Source: CAYVQZ01 sp964453435 (lineage in GTDB: Bacteria > Abyssobacteria > SURF-5). Taken from it: a DNA stretch of 64,000 nucleotides. Position 1 is the first letter of the stretch. Each line of letters starts with the position of its first letter. The position numbers and the translations under genes were made by a program. The notes beneath the pieces are model-generated. The model worked only from the letters and a program-made list of their open reading frames with translations, did not search any database and had not been told where the DNA came from. This document shows positions 16,687 through 25,504 of the stretch, in pieces. The stretch lies in the NCBI GenBank assembly GCA_964453435.1, contig CAYVQZ010000015.1:1-64000 (forward strand), in the 5' to 3' direction.

Positions 16687-17352
16687 TCAGAACAGGCTCA
16701 ACTGGTCCGCCGGCGTCTCGTGCAAGACCTTTTCCTTCTTTACGGGGCGAGACGGAACTCCACAGAGTGAACGAACAAAATGCCGCTTCATTTCCGAAAT
16801 GCTTGTTGCTATTCTGGCCGGAGGGTGAAGGCGGGCTTGTAAAACGACCCCTTCGAGACATCCAATGATTCCCACCGCCGCCGATTCTGCATCGACATCC
16901 CTCTTTATTTCGCCTTCCTCTTGTCCTTTCCGTATTATCCCGGCGATGGTCTTTACATAGCCTTGATAGACAGACTGAATCGCTTCTTCAAAATCGCGCA
17001 TTTCCGGTTGGGCGCCGGCCGCCACGAGGAAGAGGTACATGGACAACGGATTCTCGTTTGAGCCGACCATCGCCGACGTTGCGTCGAAGAGTCGTTCGAG
17101 TTTGTTTGCGGCGCCAGCCACCGCTTCGACCTTGCTCAATATGCCCTCGTGCCACTTTTCGCGTATCGTGTCGAGAACACTGAGAAACAAATCCTCTTTC
17201 CCCCTGAAATACCAATACAAGGCTCCCTTCGTCAAGCCGGTAGCCTCAGCGATTTGAGCGACCGAGGTTCCATGGTACCCTCGCTGGGCAAAAAGCCTGG
17301 TGGAAGCCTCGATTATCGATTTCCTCGCATTCAAATCGGTTTTCTGTTTCAT
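16687..17352 (-). CDS. TetR-family transcriptional regulator
   Basis: The 221-residue protein has the TetR DNA-binding head at residues 9-55: RKSIIEASTRLFAQRGYHGTSVAQIAEATGLTKGALYWYFRGKEDLF. This strongly matches the family helix-turn-helix and YWYF motif. The rest is a helical ligand/dimer domain with no assigned effector. It probably represses its own promoter, where a TTGACA box overlaps an inverted repeat and lies next to two tandem 13-bp repeats. The gene converges with the MFS transporter upstream in the window, which could be a target. The last 20 residues are charged and probably disordered. Confidence 0.92.
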   Translation of the reverse strand: MKQKTDLNARKSIIEASTRLFAQRGYHGTSVAQIAEATGLTKGALYWYFRGKEDLFLSVLDTIREKWHEGILSKVEAVAGAANKLERLFDATSAMVGSNENPLSMYLFLVAAGAQPEMRDFEEAIQSVYQGYVKTIAGIIRKGQEEGEIKRDVDAESAAVGIIGCLEGVVLQARLHPPARIATSISEMKRHFVRSLCGVPSRPVKKEKVLHETPADQLSLF

Positions 17353-17397
17353 ATCGGTCTCTCAAGAACTGGACAAAGCGACAGGCAGGCAGGTACG

Positions 17398-17426
17398 AAA
17401 ATATCAGACATTATATTGGCTGTCAA
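17398..17426 (-). promoter_or_regulatory. Sigma-70 promoter of the tetR gene
   Basis: On the minus strand TTGACA (17421-17426) and TATTTT (17398-17403) are separated by 17 bases. The -35 box overlaps the inverted repeat TGGCT-GTCA-AGCCA at 17417-17430, consistent with autorepression by the TetR protein. Confidence 0.6.
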
Positions 17427-17451
17427 GCCATATTCGACAGCCATATTCGAC
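17417..17451. repeat. Inverted repeat and tandem 13-bp direct repeat at the tetR promoter
   Basis: AGCCATATTCGAC occurs twice in tandem (17426-17438 and 17439-17451), directly upstream of the -35 box as read on the minus strand. The dyad TGGCT-GTCA-AGCCA overlaps the -35 box. These are candidate operator elements. Confidence 0.6.
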
Positions 17452-17685
17452 ACCCTCCTTAAATCTCGTTCCTCGCGGTGCCGACGACCGAATAAAACAC
17501 AGTTCGCGAACAATCGTTCCAGAAAGACTCGCGAGGCTGTTCACGCACGCCAACCGGGATGCTCGAGCCCGCAACCAAAATTCTGACCCGTCTTCAGGCC
17601 CAAAACATTCGGAAGCACCGTCACGCCGTATCCGCGGAATCCTCACGTTCGGGTTTCCACCGGTCCCGTGAATCTTCCGCCCCGT

Positions 17686-18723
17686 TTATTCAACGAGTCT
17701 CTTCGGACGGACATTCGAAATTTTCATCGACCGCTTAAGCCGCCGCATGATTATTTTCTCGACGCTCGCCTTTTCAGATTCCGACATCGACTCAAGTCGA
17801 ATTCTTCCGGCCGACATGCTGCCGTGTCCGCCCGCCCGCCCCATCTTTCCCACAACGCTTTGAACAAGCTTGCCGGCGTTGATCTCGCTATCCTTCGTTC
17901 GAAGGGAAATGAATATCTGTTTGTTGTAGTATCCTCCAACAAGCGCACATCGTGTGTTTTCAAGGCGCGCCAACGTGTCTGCCATTTCCGCCACCATGTC
18001 CGGGTTGGAGATATCCCCGATGAAACTTATGACGACTCCATCGAATGTTATCGCGTTCTCTATCGCCCTCTCATAAATGCGGAAATATTCGGCCGGCACT
18101 TCCGCATATTCGATCTTCGAGAGCAGTTTCAGATTCGCCCGGGGATACAGATACAGGTATGCCTCGAGGTCATATTTGCTCGTCTCCCTTCCGAGGTCCC
18201 GCGTGTCGGATTTTATCCCGTAGAGCAAGGCTGTCGCCAAACGCGAATCCATCTCCAAACCCTCGGCAATGTAGTATTGAACCACTATCGTCGATGTCGC
18301 ACCGATGCTGGTCTGAATATCGTGAAACTCGACCTTTCGGGATTCAGGGCGAAGAGGATGATGGTCAATGACGGCGTCCGGCGTGACCGAATCAGGCAAC
18401 CCGAGTTGGCCCGTGTGAGGCTGACTGTCCACCAGTATGGTGGCATCGAACTTTTTGGGATCGAGAGTATCCAGGCGTTTTAACGGTATGTTTAAGCAGC
18501 GCGTCATCGCCCTGTTCTCGGCCCGCCCGATGATACCGGTAAATCCGATAACGACTTCAGCCTTCAGCTTCTTCAAAATGAGGTCGCGCAACGCAAATGC
18601 GCTCGCCAAAGTGTCCGGATCAGGATTGTCATGGGTGACAATCAGTATTTTCCTCTTGCCCGACAAAACCTTAAACAGTTTTTCGACCTTCTTGACGGTT
18701 GCGCGAACTTTCCTCTTCTCCAT
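17686..18723 (-). CDS. DHH-family phosphoesterase, NrnA-like
   Basis: The 345-residue protein carries DHH-superfamily motifs: VTHDNPDPDTLASA near residue 30, VDSQPHTGQ, the signature VIDHHPL, and a DHHA1-type end with GRAGGHGSMSAGRI. Members are metal-dependent phosphoesterases that degrade nanoRNA, pAp or cyclic dinucleotides; which substrate applies cannot be told from sequence. It is cytoplasmic. ATG 18723 is preceded by a GGGGAGG ribosome-binding site. The frame continues upstream to 18780, into the end of the flavoprotein gene, but that extension is not needed. It probably shares a transcript with the flavoprotein and the unknown gene upstream. Confidence 0.88.
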   Translation of the reverse strand: MEKRKVRATVKKVEKLFKVLSGKRKILIVTHDNPDPDTLASAFALRDLILKKLKAEVVIGFTGIIGRAENRAMTRCLNIPLKRLDTLDPKKFDATILVDSQPHTGQLGLPDSVTPDAVIDHHPLRPESRKVEFHDIQTSIGATSTIVVQYYIAEGLEMDSRLATALLYGIKSDTRDLGRETSKYDLEAYLYLYPRANLKLLSKIEYAEVPAEYFRIYERAIENAITFDGVVISFIGDISNPDMVAEMADTLARLENTRCALVGGYYNKQIFISLRTKDSEINAGKLVQSVVGKMGRAGGHGSMSAGRIRLESMSESEKASVEKIIMRRLKRSMKISNVRPKRLVE

Positions 18724-18757
18724 AAGGCCTCCCCGGCCGCGATAGTCGCTCAAACTT

Positions 18758-19348
18758 TCAGGCAGTGGCCCCTGCTCCATCCCGGGCGATTTCTGCGCCT
18801 AAGCGCCTGGCTTCCGAAAGAGCCGTCTGGCGTGACCTGATCGCGCCCTTTTCGTCTATGCCGTTCAGCAGAAGTTTGCCAAAAAAGCGGTAGTCCAGAG
18901 TGGCAAAAAATGCGCTGATGGTTATCAGGCCTCCGTCAAACACTCTTTCTTTCTTCATTCCTCCCACCTGAAGGAAAAGGGCTCGGCGGGACTCAGGGTC
19001 GGGCATCCGTCGACGAAGAAGGTATTTGCGGACCCAAATGGCCTGGCACCGGTCAACGGCTGCTTTCAATTGAGCCGGAATCCCCATGAAAAAAACCGGC
19101 GCCGAGACGATCAGAATGCCCGATTCGGAAAACCTTCCGTGCAGCATCTGCATGTCGTCGTCGATTACACATATCCCCGTCTTTTCACAACCCCCGCAAT
19201 TGAGACACGGGGAAATCGTCAGGTCACAAATTCGTATCTTTTCGCTCGACGCCCCCGCTTCCGCCACGCCTTCCAGACAGGCATCCAAAAGAATTTCGGA
19301 ATTGCCTTGCTTGCGGGGGCTCGAGGCTATCGCCAGCACTTTCGTCAC
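18758..19348 (-). CDS. Iron-sulfur flavoprotein, NADPH-dependent FMN reductase-like
   Basis: The flavodoxin-like core begins VTKVLAIASSPRKQGNSEILL, whose SSPRKQGNS loop binds FMN phosphate. The compact cysteine motif SPCLNCGGCEKTGIC resembles the 4Fe-4S site of archaeal-type iron-sulfur flavoproteins. It likely shuttles electrons between ferredoxin-type donors and small acceptors in an anaerobe. I placed the start at GTG 19348, which has GGAG six bases upstream and begins just before the core. The frame opens at GTG 19456, overlapping the preceding stop as GTGA, and ATG 19414 is a third option. The sequence APVFFMGIPAQLKAAVDR is typical of the family. Confidence 0.85.
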   Translation of the reverse strand: MTKVLAIASSPRKQGNSEILLDACLEGVAEAGASSEKIRICDLTISPCLNCGGCEKTGICVIDDDMQMLHGRFSESGILIVSAPVFFMGIPAQLKAAVDRCQAIWVRKYLLRRRMPDPESRRALFLQVGGMKKERVFDGGLITISAFFATLDYRFFGKLLLNGIDEKGAIRSRQTALSEARRLGAEIARDGAGATA

Positions 19349-19452
19349 TCTTGACTCCGTCCCAACAATCTTAACACAGTTTCCGAACTCCCTAAAATTG
19401 AAGCCCTCGAGCATACCCCCCGTTTCACTTTTTCGGAGAACCGTTTTCCTTT

Positions 19453-19944
19453 TCACTCATCCGCCGGGGTCGCCTTTGTCCGCTCGGAGGCGTTCCGAAC
19501 AACTATGATCTCGTCCCAATTACCCTCTAACTCGCCATTGGTCAACAACCATTTCCGCCCCTCATACACCAGTAATTTTTGTTGGGAAATAACCAGTCGT
19601 TCCTGTCCGAGATGATTTTCTGCCAGTTGTGCAACGACTGCCACACGACCCTCCGACCGGCTCTCGCACAAAACCTGGTTGAGCACAAAACAGCTGCGGT
19701 GAACATAAGGATATTCCCGGTGCCGCTTCCGCACGAGTTCCTCCAGAAACGAGAGCTTATCCTCCCAATAGTCCGCAAACGAGAGCATGCCCTGGCGGGC
19801 CTCAAAGCTTTCTCTGGCCTCGGCGCACAAACAGGAATAGGCAATCGGCCAGTTTCGGAGTGTTCCTAAAATGGCGTTGTAGAAACGACGCACAGTCGCT
19901 TCGGGTTCATGAAAATATTCGTCCTCGTTTGCCGGTCGAAGCAT
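19453..19944 (-). CDS. Uncharacterised protein, possibly NTF2-like
   Basis: A 163-residue soluble protein. It starts with helical segments (EATVRRFYNAILGTLRNWPIAYSCL) and continues with strands ending in KLLVYEGRKWLLTNGELEGNWDEIIVV. A helix-rich start followed by a curved sheet is reminiscent of NTF2-like proteins, but no family was recognised. Its stop overlaps the first possible GTG of the flavoprotein frame, so the two are probably cotranscribed. Nothing in the sequence points to a substrate. Confidence 0.65.
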   Translation of the reverse strand: MLRPANEDEYFHEPEATVRRFYNAILGTLRNWPIAYSCLCAEARESFEARQGMLSFADYWEDKLSFLEELVRKRHREYPYVHRSCFVLNQVLCESRSEGRVAVVAQLAENHLGQERLVISQQKLLVYEGRKWLLTNGELEGNWDEIIVVRNASERTKATPADE

Positions 19945-20072
19945 TTCACCTCTCCCGCTACGCCAAAACGTCAGGTTCCCTTATGATTATACATGGTATC
20001 CCGCCAACCGGGCAATAACTCCGACCAGTTCGCAGCCTGACACCGCGAAGTACTGCCGAGACAACTGGTTAT

Positions 20073-20102
20073 TTGACCGTTACCCTTTGTCCTCGATATA
20101 AT
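20073..20102 (+). promoter_or_regulatory. Sigma-70 promoter of the toroid-AAC(3)-FkbH-ACP operon
   Basis: TTGACC (20073-20078) and a perfect TATAAT (20097-20102) are 18 bases apart. The predicted start near 20109 leaves a leader of about 110 bases before GTG 20222. Confidence 0.6.
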
Positions 20103-20221
20103 GAAAAAAGTTTTGTATCTTTCCATGCTCACTGTCGGAAATTGCCGGCATGGTGTACTCGTTCCCATAAACCCGATTCGACAATGACAGGCCGGCTTTT
20201 CGCTCAGCGACCGGATTTATT

Positions 20222-21385
20222 GTGTCGTCTTCACTGCCAAACACTTCTCTTGTCATACGAGCTCTTTGCAGGTCTGCAACGGGTCGAGCGCCGCAGGGTG
20301 TCTCGTTGCGCCAACATCTCGACGCCACATATAAGTGGCTCTGTGCCGCCCACGACGCAACATCTGACGGCGGGGTGGCCGGATGGTATAACCTTGTCAA
20401 GGGATGGTCGACGTCGTATCCGGAGACCACCGGATATATTATTCCCTCATTCCTCGCATATGCCTCGGCGCTGAAAAATGCGGAAGCGAAGGAACGCGCG
20501 CTCCAAATGGCCGATTGGGAAACGCGCGTGCAACTGCCCACCGGCGCCCTAACAAGCGGAGTGCTGGGAAGCGGAGCGAGTCCGTCGGTCTTCAACACGG
20601 GCCAGGCGCTGTTTGGATGGACAGCGGCCTTTCAAACTGCCGGCAAAGAGAACTATCGTCAGGCAGTTGTGCGGTCAGCGCAATGGCTTGTCGAACAACA
20701 GGACGAAGACGGCGCATGGCGGCGGAATCTGTCATCGTTAACGACGACCAAAGTCCAAACCTACAATACGCGCAGCGCCTGGGGACTTGCCGTTGCGGGA
20801 ACTGTCTTCGGCGAACCTCGCTGGGTCGAGGCGGCGCGCAAGAACTGCAATTGGGCTCTGGGCGAGCAGATGCGGAGCGGCTGGTTCTCCCACAACACCT
20901 TTTACGAGAAGGAAGCGCCGTTACTTCACACAATCGGATACGTGCTGGAGGGTTTCCTCGGCGTCGGAATCATCCTTGGCGAGGAACGGTATATCGATGC
21001 CGCACGGTCGGGCATCGACCCGCTGGTCACCGTATATCGGGGCCAAGGCGCACTCATGGGAAGATACGACCAATCTTGGCGCAACACAGTGTCATGGAGA
21101 TGCCCGACCGGTGAAGCCCAGGTCGCTCTCGTTCTGCTGCGATTGTGCAAACAGGCGGGCAATGGTCACGAGTATCATGAGACAGCTATGGGGCTGATTG
21201 AAGATGTCGCAAGAATCCAGGACATTGAAAGCCCGTTCAGAGAAAGTAACGGGGCAATTGCAGGCTCGCAGCCCATTTGGAGGGGGTATTGTCCGTTGAC
21301 TTTTATCAATTGGGGCGCGAAGTTCTACCTCGACGCTTTGCTGCTGGCGCTTCTTGACAAAGATGTTCAGGACGTAGCTCCGTAG
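20222..21385 (+). CDS. Alpha/alpha-toroid protein, prenyltransferase/squalene-cyclase-like fold
   Basis: The 387-residue protein consists of repeated helical hairpins with the aromatic-glycine pattern of alpha/alpha toroids, for example WLVEQQDEDGAWRR, TYNTRSAWGLAVAGTVFGEPRW and TGEAQVALVLLRLCKQ. The fold occurs in terpene cyclases, glycoside hydrolases and glycan-biosynthesis proteins. No DxDD cyclase motif is visible, so a glycan-related role is more likely than terpene cyclisation. The only plausible start in the open frame after the promoter is GTG 20222; a TAA lies 18 codons upstream. It opens a four-gene run with 15 bases to the next gene. Confidence 0.8.
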   Translation: MSSSLPNTSLVIRALCRSATGRAPQGVSLRQHLDATYKWLCAAHDATSDGGVAGWYNLVKGWSTSYPETTGYIIPSFLAYASALKNAEAKERALQMADWETRVQLPTGALTSGVLGSGASPSVFNTGQALFGWTAAFQTAGKENYRQAVVRSAQWLVEQQDEDGAWRRNLSSLTTTKVQTYNTRSAWGLAVAGTVFGEPRWVEAARKNCNWALGEQMRSGWFSHNTFYEKEAPLLHTIGYVLEGFLGVGIILGEERYIDAARSGIDPLVTVYRGQGALMGRYDQSWRNTVSWRCPTGEAQVALVLLRLCKQAGNGHEYHETAMGLIEDVARIQDIESPFRESNGAIAGSQPIWRGYCPLTFINWGAKFYLDALLLALLDKDVQDVAP

Positions 21386-21400
21386 CCGGGACATGTTCCT

Positions 21401-22270
21401 ATGAACCAACTCGCGCACATGATACCCGCACAGCTTCGGCCGTATGCGGAATCGACGTACCGCCGCATACGGCGGCTGTCAAACCGCCTCGACCGGCTGG
21501 TGGACAAGCGAACTATTCCGGAGCCGCGATTCGTGGAACTCCTGCAAGTGCTCGGTATCACCTCAGGCGCAACGGTCATGCTGCATAGCTCCATGGACCA
21601 AATCACGCGGCGCGTTCCCACACTAAATCCACTCCGCCTGATTCAGATGTTGCAGCAGTCATTGGGCGCGGACGGAACCTTGCTGATGCCCACCTTCCCA
21701 TTCACGGGCCGACAGCTTGCATACGTCGAAACTCATGAGACCTTCGACGTGAGAAAAACGCCGTCCCAAGTCGGACTACTCACAGAAGTGTTCCGGAGAA
21801 TGCCCGGTGTTCGCAGGAGCTTGCATCCGACGCATCCGGTGGCCGCGTGGGGAAAGCTTTCGGAGGAAATGCTTTCCGAACATCACCTGGGAACAACCTT
21901 TGGCAAGAGTTCCCCGATTTTCAAGCTTCGAAATCACGATGGGCTTGTCGTAAGCCTGGGGGCGCCCTTTCAAGACAGCTTCACCATTCTGCACGTTCCG
22001 GAGGAACTCCATCCAAAAACAAGAGAGTTCGCATATGAGGAAAATGCTCGCTCGATGAAGGTTATAGACGGAAAGAAAACGGTTCGATATGAGTTTCGCA
22101 CCCTGAAGGCAGACCTTCGCAGGAACTTTGGCAGGGTCGAAAGAGCCCTTCTCAGGGATGGCGTCCTCGTGCGGGTTAACGAGAAGGGTTTGAGATGCCT
22201 CTCGGCTCGGGCCGCAAAATTCATAGACAAGTCGATGGAACTGATTACGGAAGGCCGATACCTCTTCTGA
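21401..22270 (+). CDS. AAC(3)-family N-acyltransferase-like protein
   Basis: The 289-residue product has family signatures of aminoglycoside 3-N-acetyltransferase: TVMLHSSM near residue 58, LGADGTLLMPTFPFTG, and the RRSLHPTHPVAAWG block containing the conserved histidine. AAC(3) relatives also occur in surface-glycan clusters, where they acylate amino sugars. Here the neighbours are an FkbH-like acyl loader and an acyl carrier protein, so transfer of a carrier-bound acyl group to a sugar amine is the working hypothesis. Antibiotic resistance is less likely from context. It is cytoplasmic, starts at ATG 21401 and lies six bases before the FkbH gene. Confidence 0.85.
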   Translation: MNQLAHMIPAQLRPYAESTYRRIRRLSNRLDRLVDKRTIPEPRFVELLQVLGITSGATVMLHSSMDQITRRVPTLNPLRLIQMLQQSLGADGTLLMPTFPFTGRQLAYVETHETFDVRKTPSQVGLLTEVFRRMPGVRRSLHPTHPVAAWGKLSEEMLSEHHLGTTFGKSSPIFKLRNHDGLVVSLGAPFQDSFTILHVPEELHPKTREFAYEENARSMKVIDGKKTVRYEFRTLKADLRRNFGRVERALLRDGVLVRVNEKGLRCLSARAAKFIDKSMELITEGRYLF

Positions 22271-22276
22271 AACAAT

Positions 22277-24169
22277 ATGGAAACAGAAAACCTGAAAAAA
22301 CAAATTGAAAAAAAGATCGCCGATCCTGCAAGCTTCCCGAAGGCCTATCGCGACTTCAAGGAATACCTGAGGAAGCATCGAGCCGTTCAAGAATTTCACT
22401 TTGGACACAAGGTCCTCGGCAGCTTCGAAAGCGACCCGAAACGTGACCCGTTTGTGAAAACCGTCAAGCTGGCAGTGCTCGCGTCCCATACCGTTGATTT
22501 CCTGTATCCGCTGCTCAAAACCGACCTGATGCTCGAAGATATCCGATGCGACCTTTACAAACCGAAGTATAATCAATTTCGACAAGAAATCTTCGACCAC
22601 GCCAGCGGTTTGTTCGCCTTTCAACCAGACATCACAGTCGTTGCCTTGGAACTCGAAGACGTGTTTCCGAACCATATCAGCGAATTTCCGGCAATGCCCG
22701 AGGAGAAACGGGAGGATTTCTTTCGCCAGGCGCTCTCCCTGTATGAATCAATAGTCGCCTCGTATCATGCCAATGCGCGCCGTTCAATCCTTCTCGTGCA
22801 AGGCCTCGTCGCGCCGTTTCAAAGCTTCCGGACACTGGAAAGAAAGGACGACGATCTGCTCGGGTTCGTCGAGAGATTAAATCAGGAAGTCTCTTCCCTC
22901 TGCAAAAGACATTCGAATACGCGCCTTTTGGACTATTCTTCGCTGGTATCTCGGTACGGGAGTGAGCAATGGACCGACCCCCGCCTCTATTACACCGCTC
23001 GGATACCGATAGCGCCGTCACACTGGCTCCACATGAGCGACGCCTACGTTCGCTATATCAAGGCGGTTCTCGGCCTTGACCTGAAATGCATCGTGCTGGA
23101 CCTCGACAACACTTTGTGGGGCGGTGTGCTCGGCGAGGAGGGTATCGAGGGGATACAACTCGGAGAAACATTTCCCGGTTCGGTGTTCCGGAAATTCCAG
23201 GAATATCTTCTGAGTCTTCACGCAAATGGATATATCCTCGCCGTTAACAGTAAAAACAACCTTGAAGACGTGCTTGCCGTCTTGAATTCCCACAAATGGA
23301 TGATTCTCCGCGAGAGCCACTTCGCCGCAATCAAAGCCAACTGGAATGGTAAACCCGAAAACATATCGGAGATATCGGCTGAAATCAATATCCTGCCCGA
23401 GCATATGCTCTTCGTAGACGACGACCCCGTGGAAATCGAGAAGGTGAGGCTTTCGTACCCTGCCCTCACGTGCATGCAGGTCGAGTCTCCCCCACTGAAT
23501 TTCGCCGGTCAGTTCCAACAATTGCGATGTTTCGGAAAACTTGGGCTGACGGACGAGGACAAGCAAAGGGGCGGCCAATACAGCCACGAAAGAAAACGCA
23601 GAGAACTCAGGGAAAGTATCGGCTCCATCGACGATTTTCTTTCGAGCCTCTCCCAGAGAATGACCGTCTACAGGAACGAACGAAAGCACGTCAAAAGGAT
23701 CGCCCAGTTGACACAGAAAACAAACCAGTTCAACATGACGACGCTCAGGTTGACCGAAGCCGAAGTGGAAGCGATGCTCGACGACCCCCGCTATCTGTTG
23801 ATTACCGCCGAGTTGTCCGATAAATTCGGCGATAGTGGAATTATTGCCTATGTCCAAATCCGAACATCAGACCGCTCGTGGCGCATCGAAAACTTCCTCA
23901 TGAGTTGCCGCGTGCTCGGGAGAACAGTCGAGGAGAGCCTGCTACACTACATCGTGCAGTTGGCAGGAAAACTGAATATCGACAAGGTTTGGGCGGATTT
24001 CAGAACAACGAAAAAGAACAGCCCTTTCTCCGAGTTTTATCTCAATAACGGTTTCGTCGAGACCGGTCGAGCACCGAATGAGCCCGCGGACAAAAAGCAA
24101 TTCGTCTGCACCCCGGCAAACCGTGAACCCAGGAAGTCGTTCGTAGAGATTGTCGACAATGCGGAATGA
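22277..24169 (+). CDS. FkbH-like HAD-fold protein
   Basis: The 630-residue protein has an N-terminal domain of about 260 residues with SGNH-like character, then the HAD phosphatase motif I VLDLDNTLWGGVLGEEG near residue 272, and MLFVDDDPVEIEKV. A C-terminal GNAT-like part contains KTNQFNMTTLRL and FLMSCRVLGRTVEESLL. This architecture defines FkbH-type proteins, which dephosphorylate 1,3-bisphosphoglycerate and load glyceryl units onto an acyl carrier protein. The adjoining ACP gene overlaps its end by 11 bases, fitting that reaction. No polyketide synthase, dehydrogenase or acyl-CoA gene accompanies it, so the product is probably used to decorate a glycan. Confidence 0.9.
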   Translation: METENLKKQIEKKIADPASFPKAYRDFKEYLRKHRAVQEFHFGHKVLGSFESDPKRDPFVKTVKLAVLASHTVDFLYPLLKTDLMLEDIRCDLYKPKYNQFRQEIFDHASGLFAFQPDITVVALELEDVFPNHISEFPAMPEEKREDFFRQALSLYESIVASYHANARRSILLVQGLVAPFQSFRTLERKDDDLLGFVERLNQEVSSLCKRHSNTRLLDYSSLVSRYGSEQWTDPRLYYTARIPIAPSHWLHMSDAYVRYIKAVLGLDLKCIVLDLDNTLWGGVLGEEGIEGIQLGETFPGSVFRKFQEYLLSLHANGYILAVNSKNNLEDVLAVLNSHKWMILRESHFAAIKANWNGKPENISEISAEINILPEHMLFVDDDPVEIEKVRLSYPALTCMQVESPPLNFAGQFQQLRCFGKLGLTDEDKQRGGQYSHERKRRELRESIGSIDDFLSSLSQRMTVYRNERKHVKRIAQLTQKTNQFNMTTLRLTEAEVEAMLDDPRYLLITAELSDKFGDSGIIAYVQIRTSDRSWRIENFLMSCRVLGRTVEESLLHYIVQLAGKLNIDKVWADFRTTKKNSPFSEFYLNNGFVETGRAPNEPADKKQFVCTPANREPRKSFVEIVDNAE

Positions 24170-24398
24170 CAGTACGCTCAGGAGGGTCAGCCGGATAGTC
24201 TCGGATATCGTACGCTGCCCCGTCGAGGATATTCACGCAACAGCCGGCCAGGATAGCCTCGAGGCATGGGACTCGCTCGCGCAGATAAACATCATCGTTG
24301 CAATCGAAATCGAGTTCGGAAGAACCTTCTCCGCCGAAGATGTTTTCGCCCTCAACAGCGTTGAAAAAATCGTCGCTGCGCTCGAAAACGCCGATTGA
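24159..24398 (+). CDS. Acyl carrier protein
   Basis: A 79-residue carrier protein. The phosphopantetheine attachment serine lies in EAWDSLAQINIIVAIE, the usual W/D-S-L context at the start of helix 2, followed by FGRTFSAEDVFALNSVEKIVAAL. ATG 24159 overlaps the FkbH stop by 11 bases; the frame also opens at TTG 24150. It differs from housekeeping fatty-acid ACPs, which usually have DSLDTVE, and is best seen as a dedicated partner of the FkbH-like protein. Confidence 0.9.
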   Translation: MRNDSTLRRVSRIVSDIVRCPVEDIHATAGQDSLEAWDSLAQINIIVAIEIEFGRTFSAEDVFALNSVEKIVAALENAD

Positions 24399-24485
24399 CA
24401 CAGCAACACCTCACGCGAAAGAGCGCGTTGAAAAAATCATGGGACCTATCACGCAATCCGTGAACTCGGGGAAAAAGCTGCGTCT

Positions 24486-24722
24486 TCATTGCTTCACGCC
24501 GTACTTCTCCTCGAGATACCTGCAAATCACCTCGGATTCGTTAATCACGTTGCCGCCGTCGACCAGCACGGGAACCATGGCTTTTCCGGTCAACCGTTCG
24601 ACTTCGTTCCACCGCCGCGGATGGAACCCGACCCACACTTTTCGGTGTGCGACCCGAAGTTTTCTCAGTTTCTTCCGAACCAGGTGACAGTAAGGGCACA
24701 TCCATAGATGATACAATCGCAT
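24486..24722 (-). CDS. Glutaredoxin-like protein
   Basis: A 78-residue thioredoxin-fold protein with the redox motif CPYC at residues 9-12 (LWMCPYCHLVRKKL), the cis-proline strand AMVPVLVDGG, and NESEVICRYLEEKYG, as in glutaredoxins and glutathione-transferase N-terminal domains. It presumably reduces disulfides or binds thiol ligands in the cytoplasm. It is unusually basic. It lies 14 bases after the metallohydrolase gene on the same strand and is probably cotranscribed. Confidence 0.85.
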   Translation of the reverse strand: MRLYHLWMCPYCHLVRKKLRKLRVAHRKVWVGFHPRRWNEVERLTGKAMVPVLVDGGNVINESEVICRYLEEKYGVKQ

Positions 24723-24736
24723 CAGACCGGCCTCCC

Positions 24737-25504
24737 CTATGAGGGAATTTCCACAACCTGTCCATCGTAGGACAGGCCGACATGCGACGGCAACGAAAAA
24801 TCAACCGCCGTATGGTCGAACTCATGACTCAGATGTGTCAATAATGCGCGGCGGGGCGCTATCCGTGCGATCATCTCAAGCGCTCCCTCCAGGTTGAAAT
24901 GCGTCGGGTGCCACCGATAGCGCAATGCGTCTATGATCAGCAAATCCAGTCCTTCCAGCCGACCCAAAGAGTCCGGCGGGACCTCGCTGCAATCGGTAAG
25001 ATAAGCCGCATCGTTGAAGCGGAACCCTAAAATCTCCGCCGGTCCGTGAAAAAGTCTGACCGGTACGATGCGAATCTCATCCACCTCGAGTTCCGACGGC
25101 ATCACGTTCAGGGTCACGTGGGGGATTGCGCCCCACGAATATTCATGGTCAAACGAATAAAAAAACACCCGCCTCAGTCTCTCAACCGTCGCTTCATTCG
25201 CGTAACACGGGATGGACCTCCCGGCGCGCCAGTTGAACACCCGCACATCATCCAAACCATGGATATGATCCGCGTGATAGTGGGTAAACAGAATCAACTC
25301 TACCGAGGCGATGCCGCTCCGCACAGCTTGCAGTCGAAGCTCGGTGGCCGTATCAACAAGGATATTTTTTCCGGAGCCTGTCTGCACGCAGATCGATGCG
25401 CGCGTGCGTTTGTTTCTCGGGTCGGTCGAGGTGCAGACCTCGCATTGGCATCCAATAACGGGAACGCCGAGAGACGTTCCCGAACCCATAACAATTACTT
25501 TCAT
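24737..25504 (-). CDS. Metallo-beta-lactamase-fold hydrolase, PhnP-like
   Basis: The 255-residue protein starts MKVIVMGSGTSLGVPVIGCQCEVC, the typical opening of PhnP-type cyclic phosphodiesterases. The metal-binding THYHADHIHGLDD motif is complete, and LTHLSHEFDH supplies the later histidine. The CxCxxC element near the start suggests an additional zinc. Relatives cleave cyclic phosphates or act on lipoate and coenzyme-related substrates, so the exact substrate is open. ATG 25504 is chosen because it begins the first strand; the frame runs on to 25546. Confidence 0.88.
   Translation of the reverse strand: MKVIVMGSGTSLGVPVIGCQCEVCTSTDPRNKRTRASICVQTGSGKNILVDTATELRLQAVRSGIASVELILFTHYHADHIHGLDDVRVFNWRAGRSIPCYANEATVERLRRVFFYSFDHEYSWGAIPHVTLNVMPSELEVDEIRIVPVRLFHGPAEILGFRFNDAAYLTDCSEVPPDSLGRLEGLDLLIIDALRYRWHPTHFNLEGALEMIARIAPRRALLTHLSHEFDHTAVDFSLPSHVGLSYDGQVVEIPS

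Larger units (their letters stand above)
17353..17685. other. Intergenic region with TetR promoter and repeats
   Basis: The first 100 bases hold the tetR promoter and repeat elements listed separately. No gene or terminator is evident in the remaining part up to the DHH gene. Confidence 0.5.

Noticed and set aside
21401..22270. AAC(3)-like gene as an antibiotic-resistance gene
   Set aside because: There are no mobile-element signs, and the neighbours (FkbH, ACP, toroid protein) point to a biosynthetic acyltransferase.
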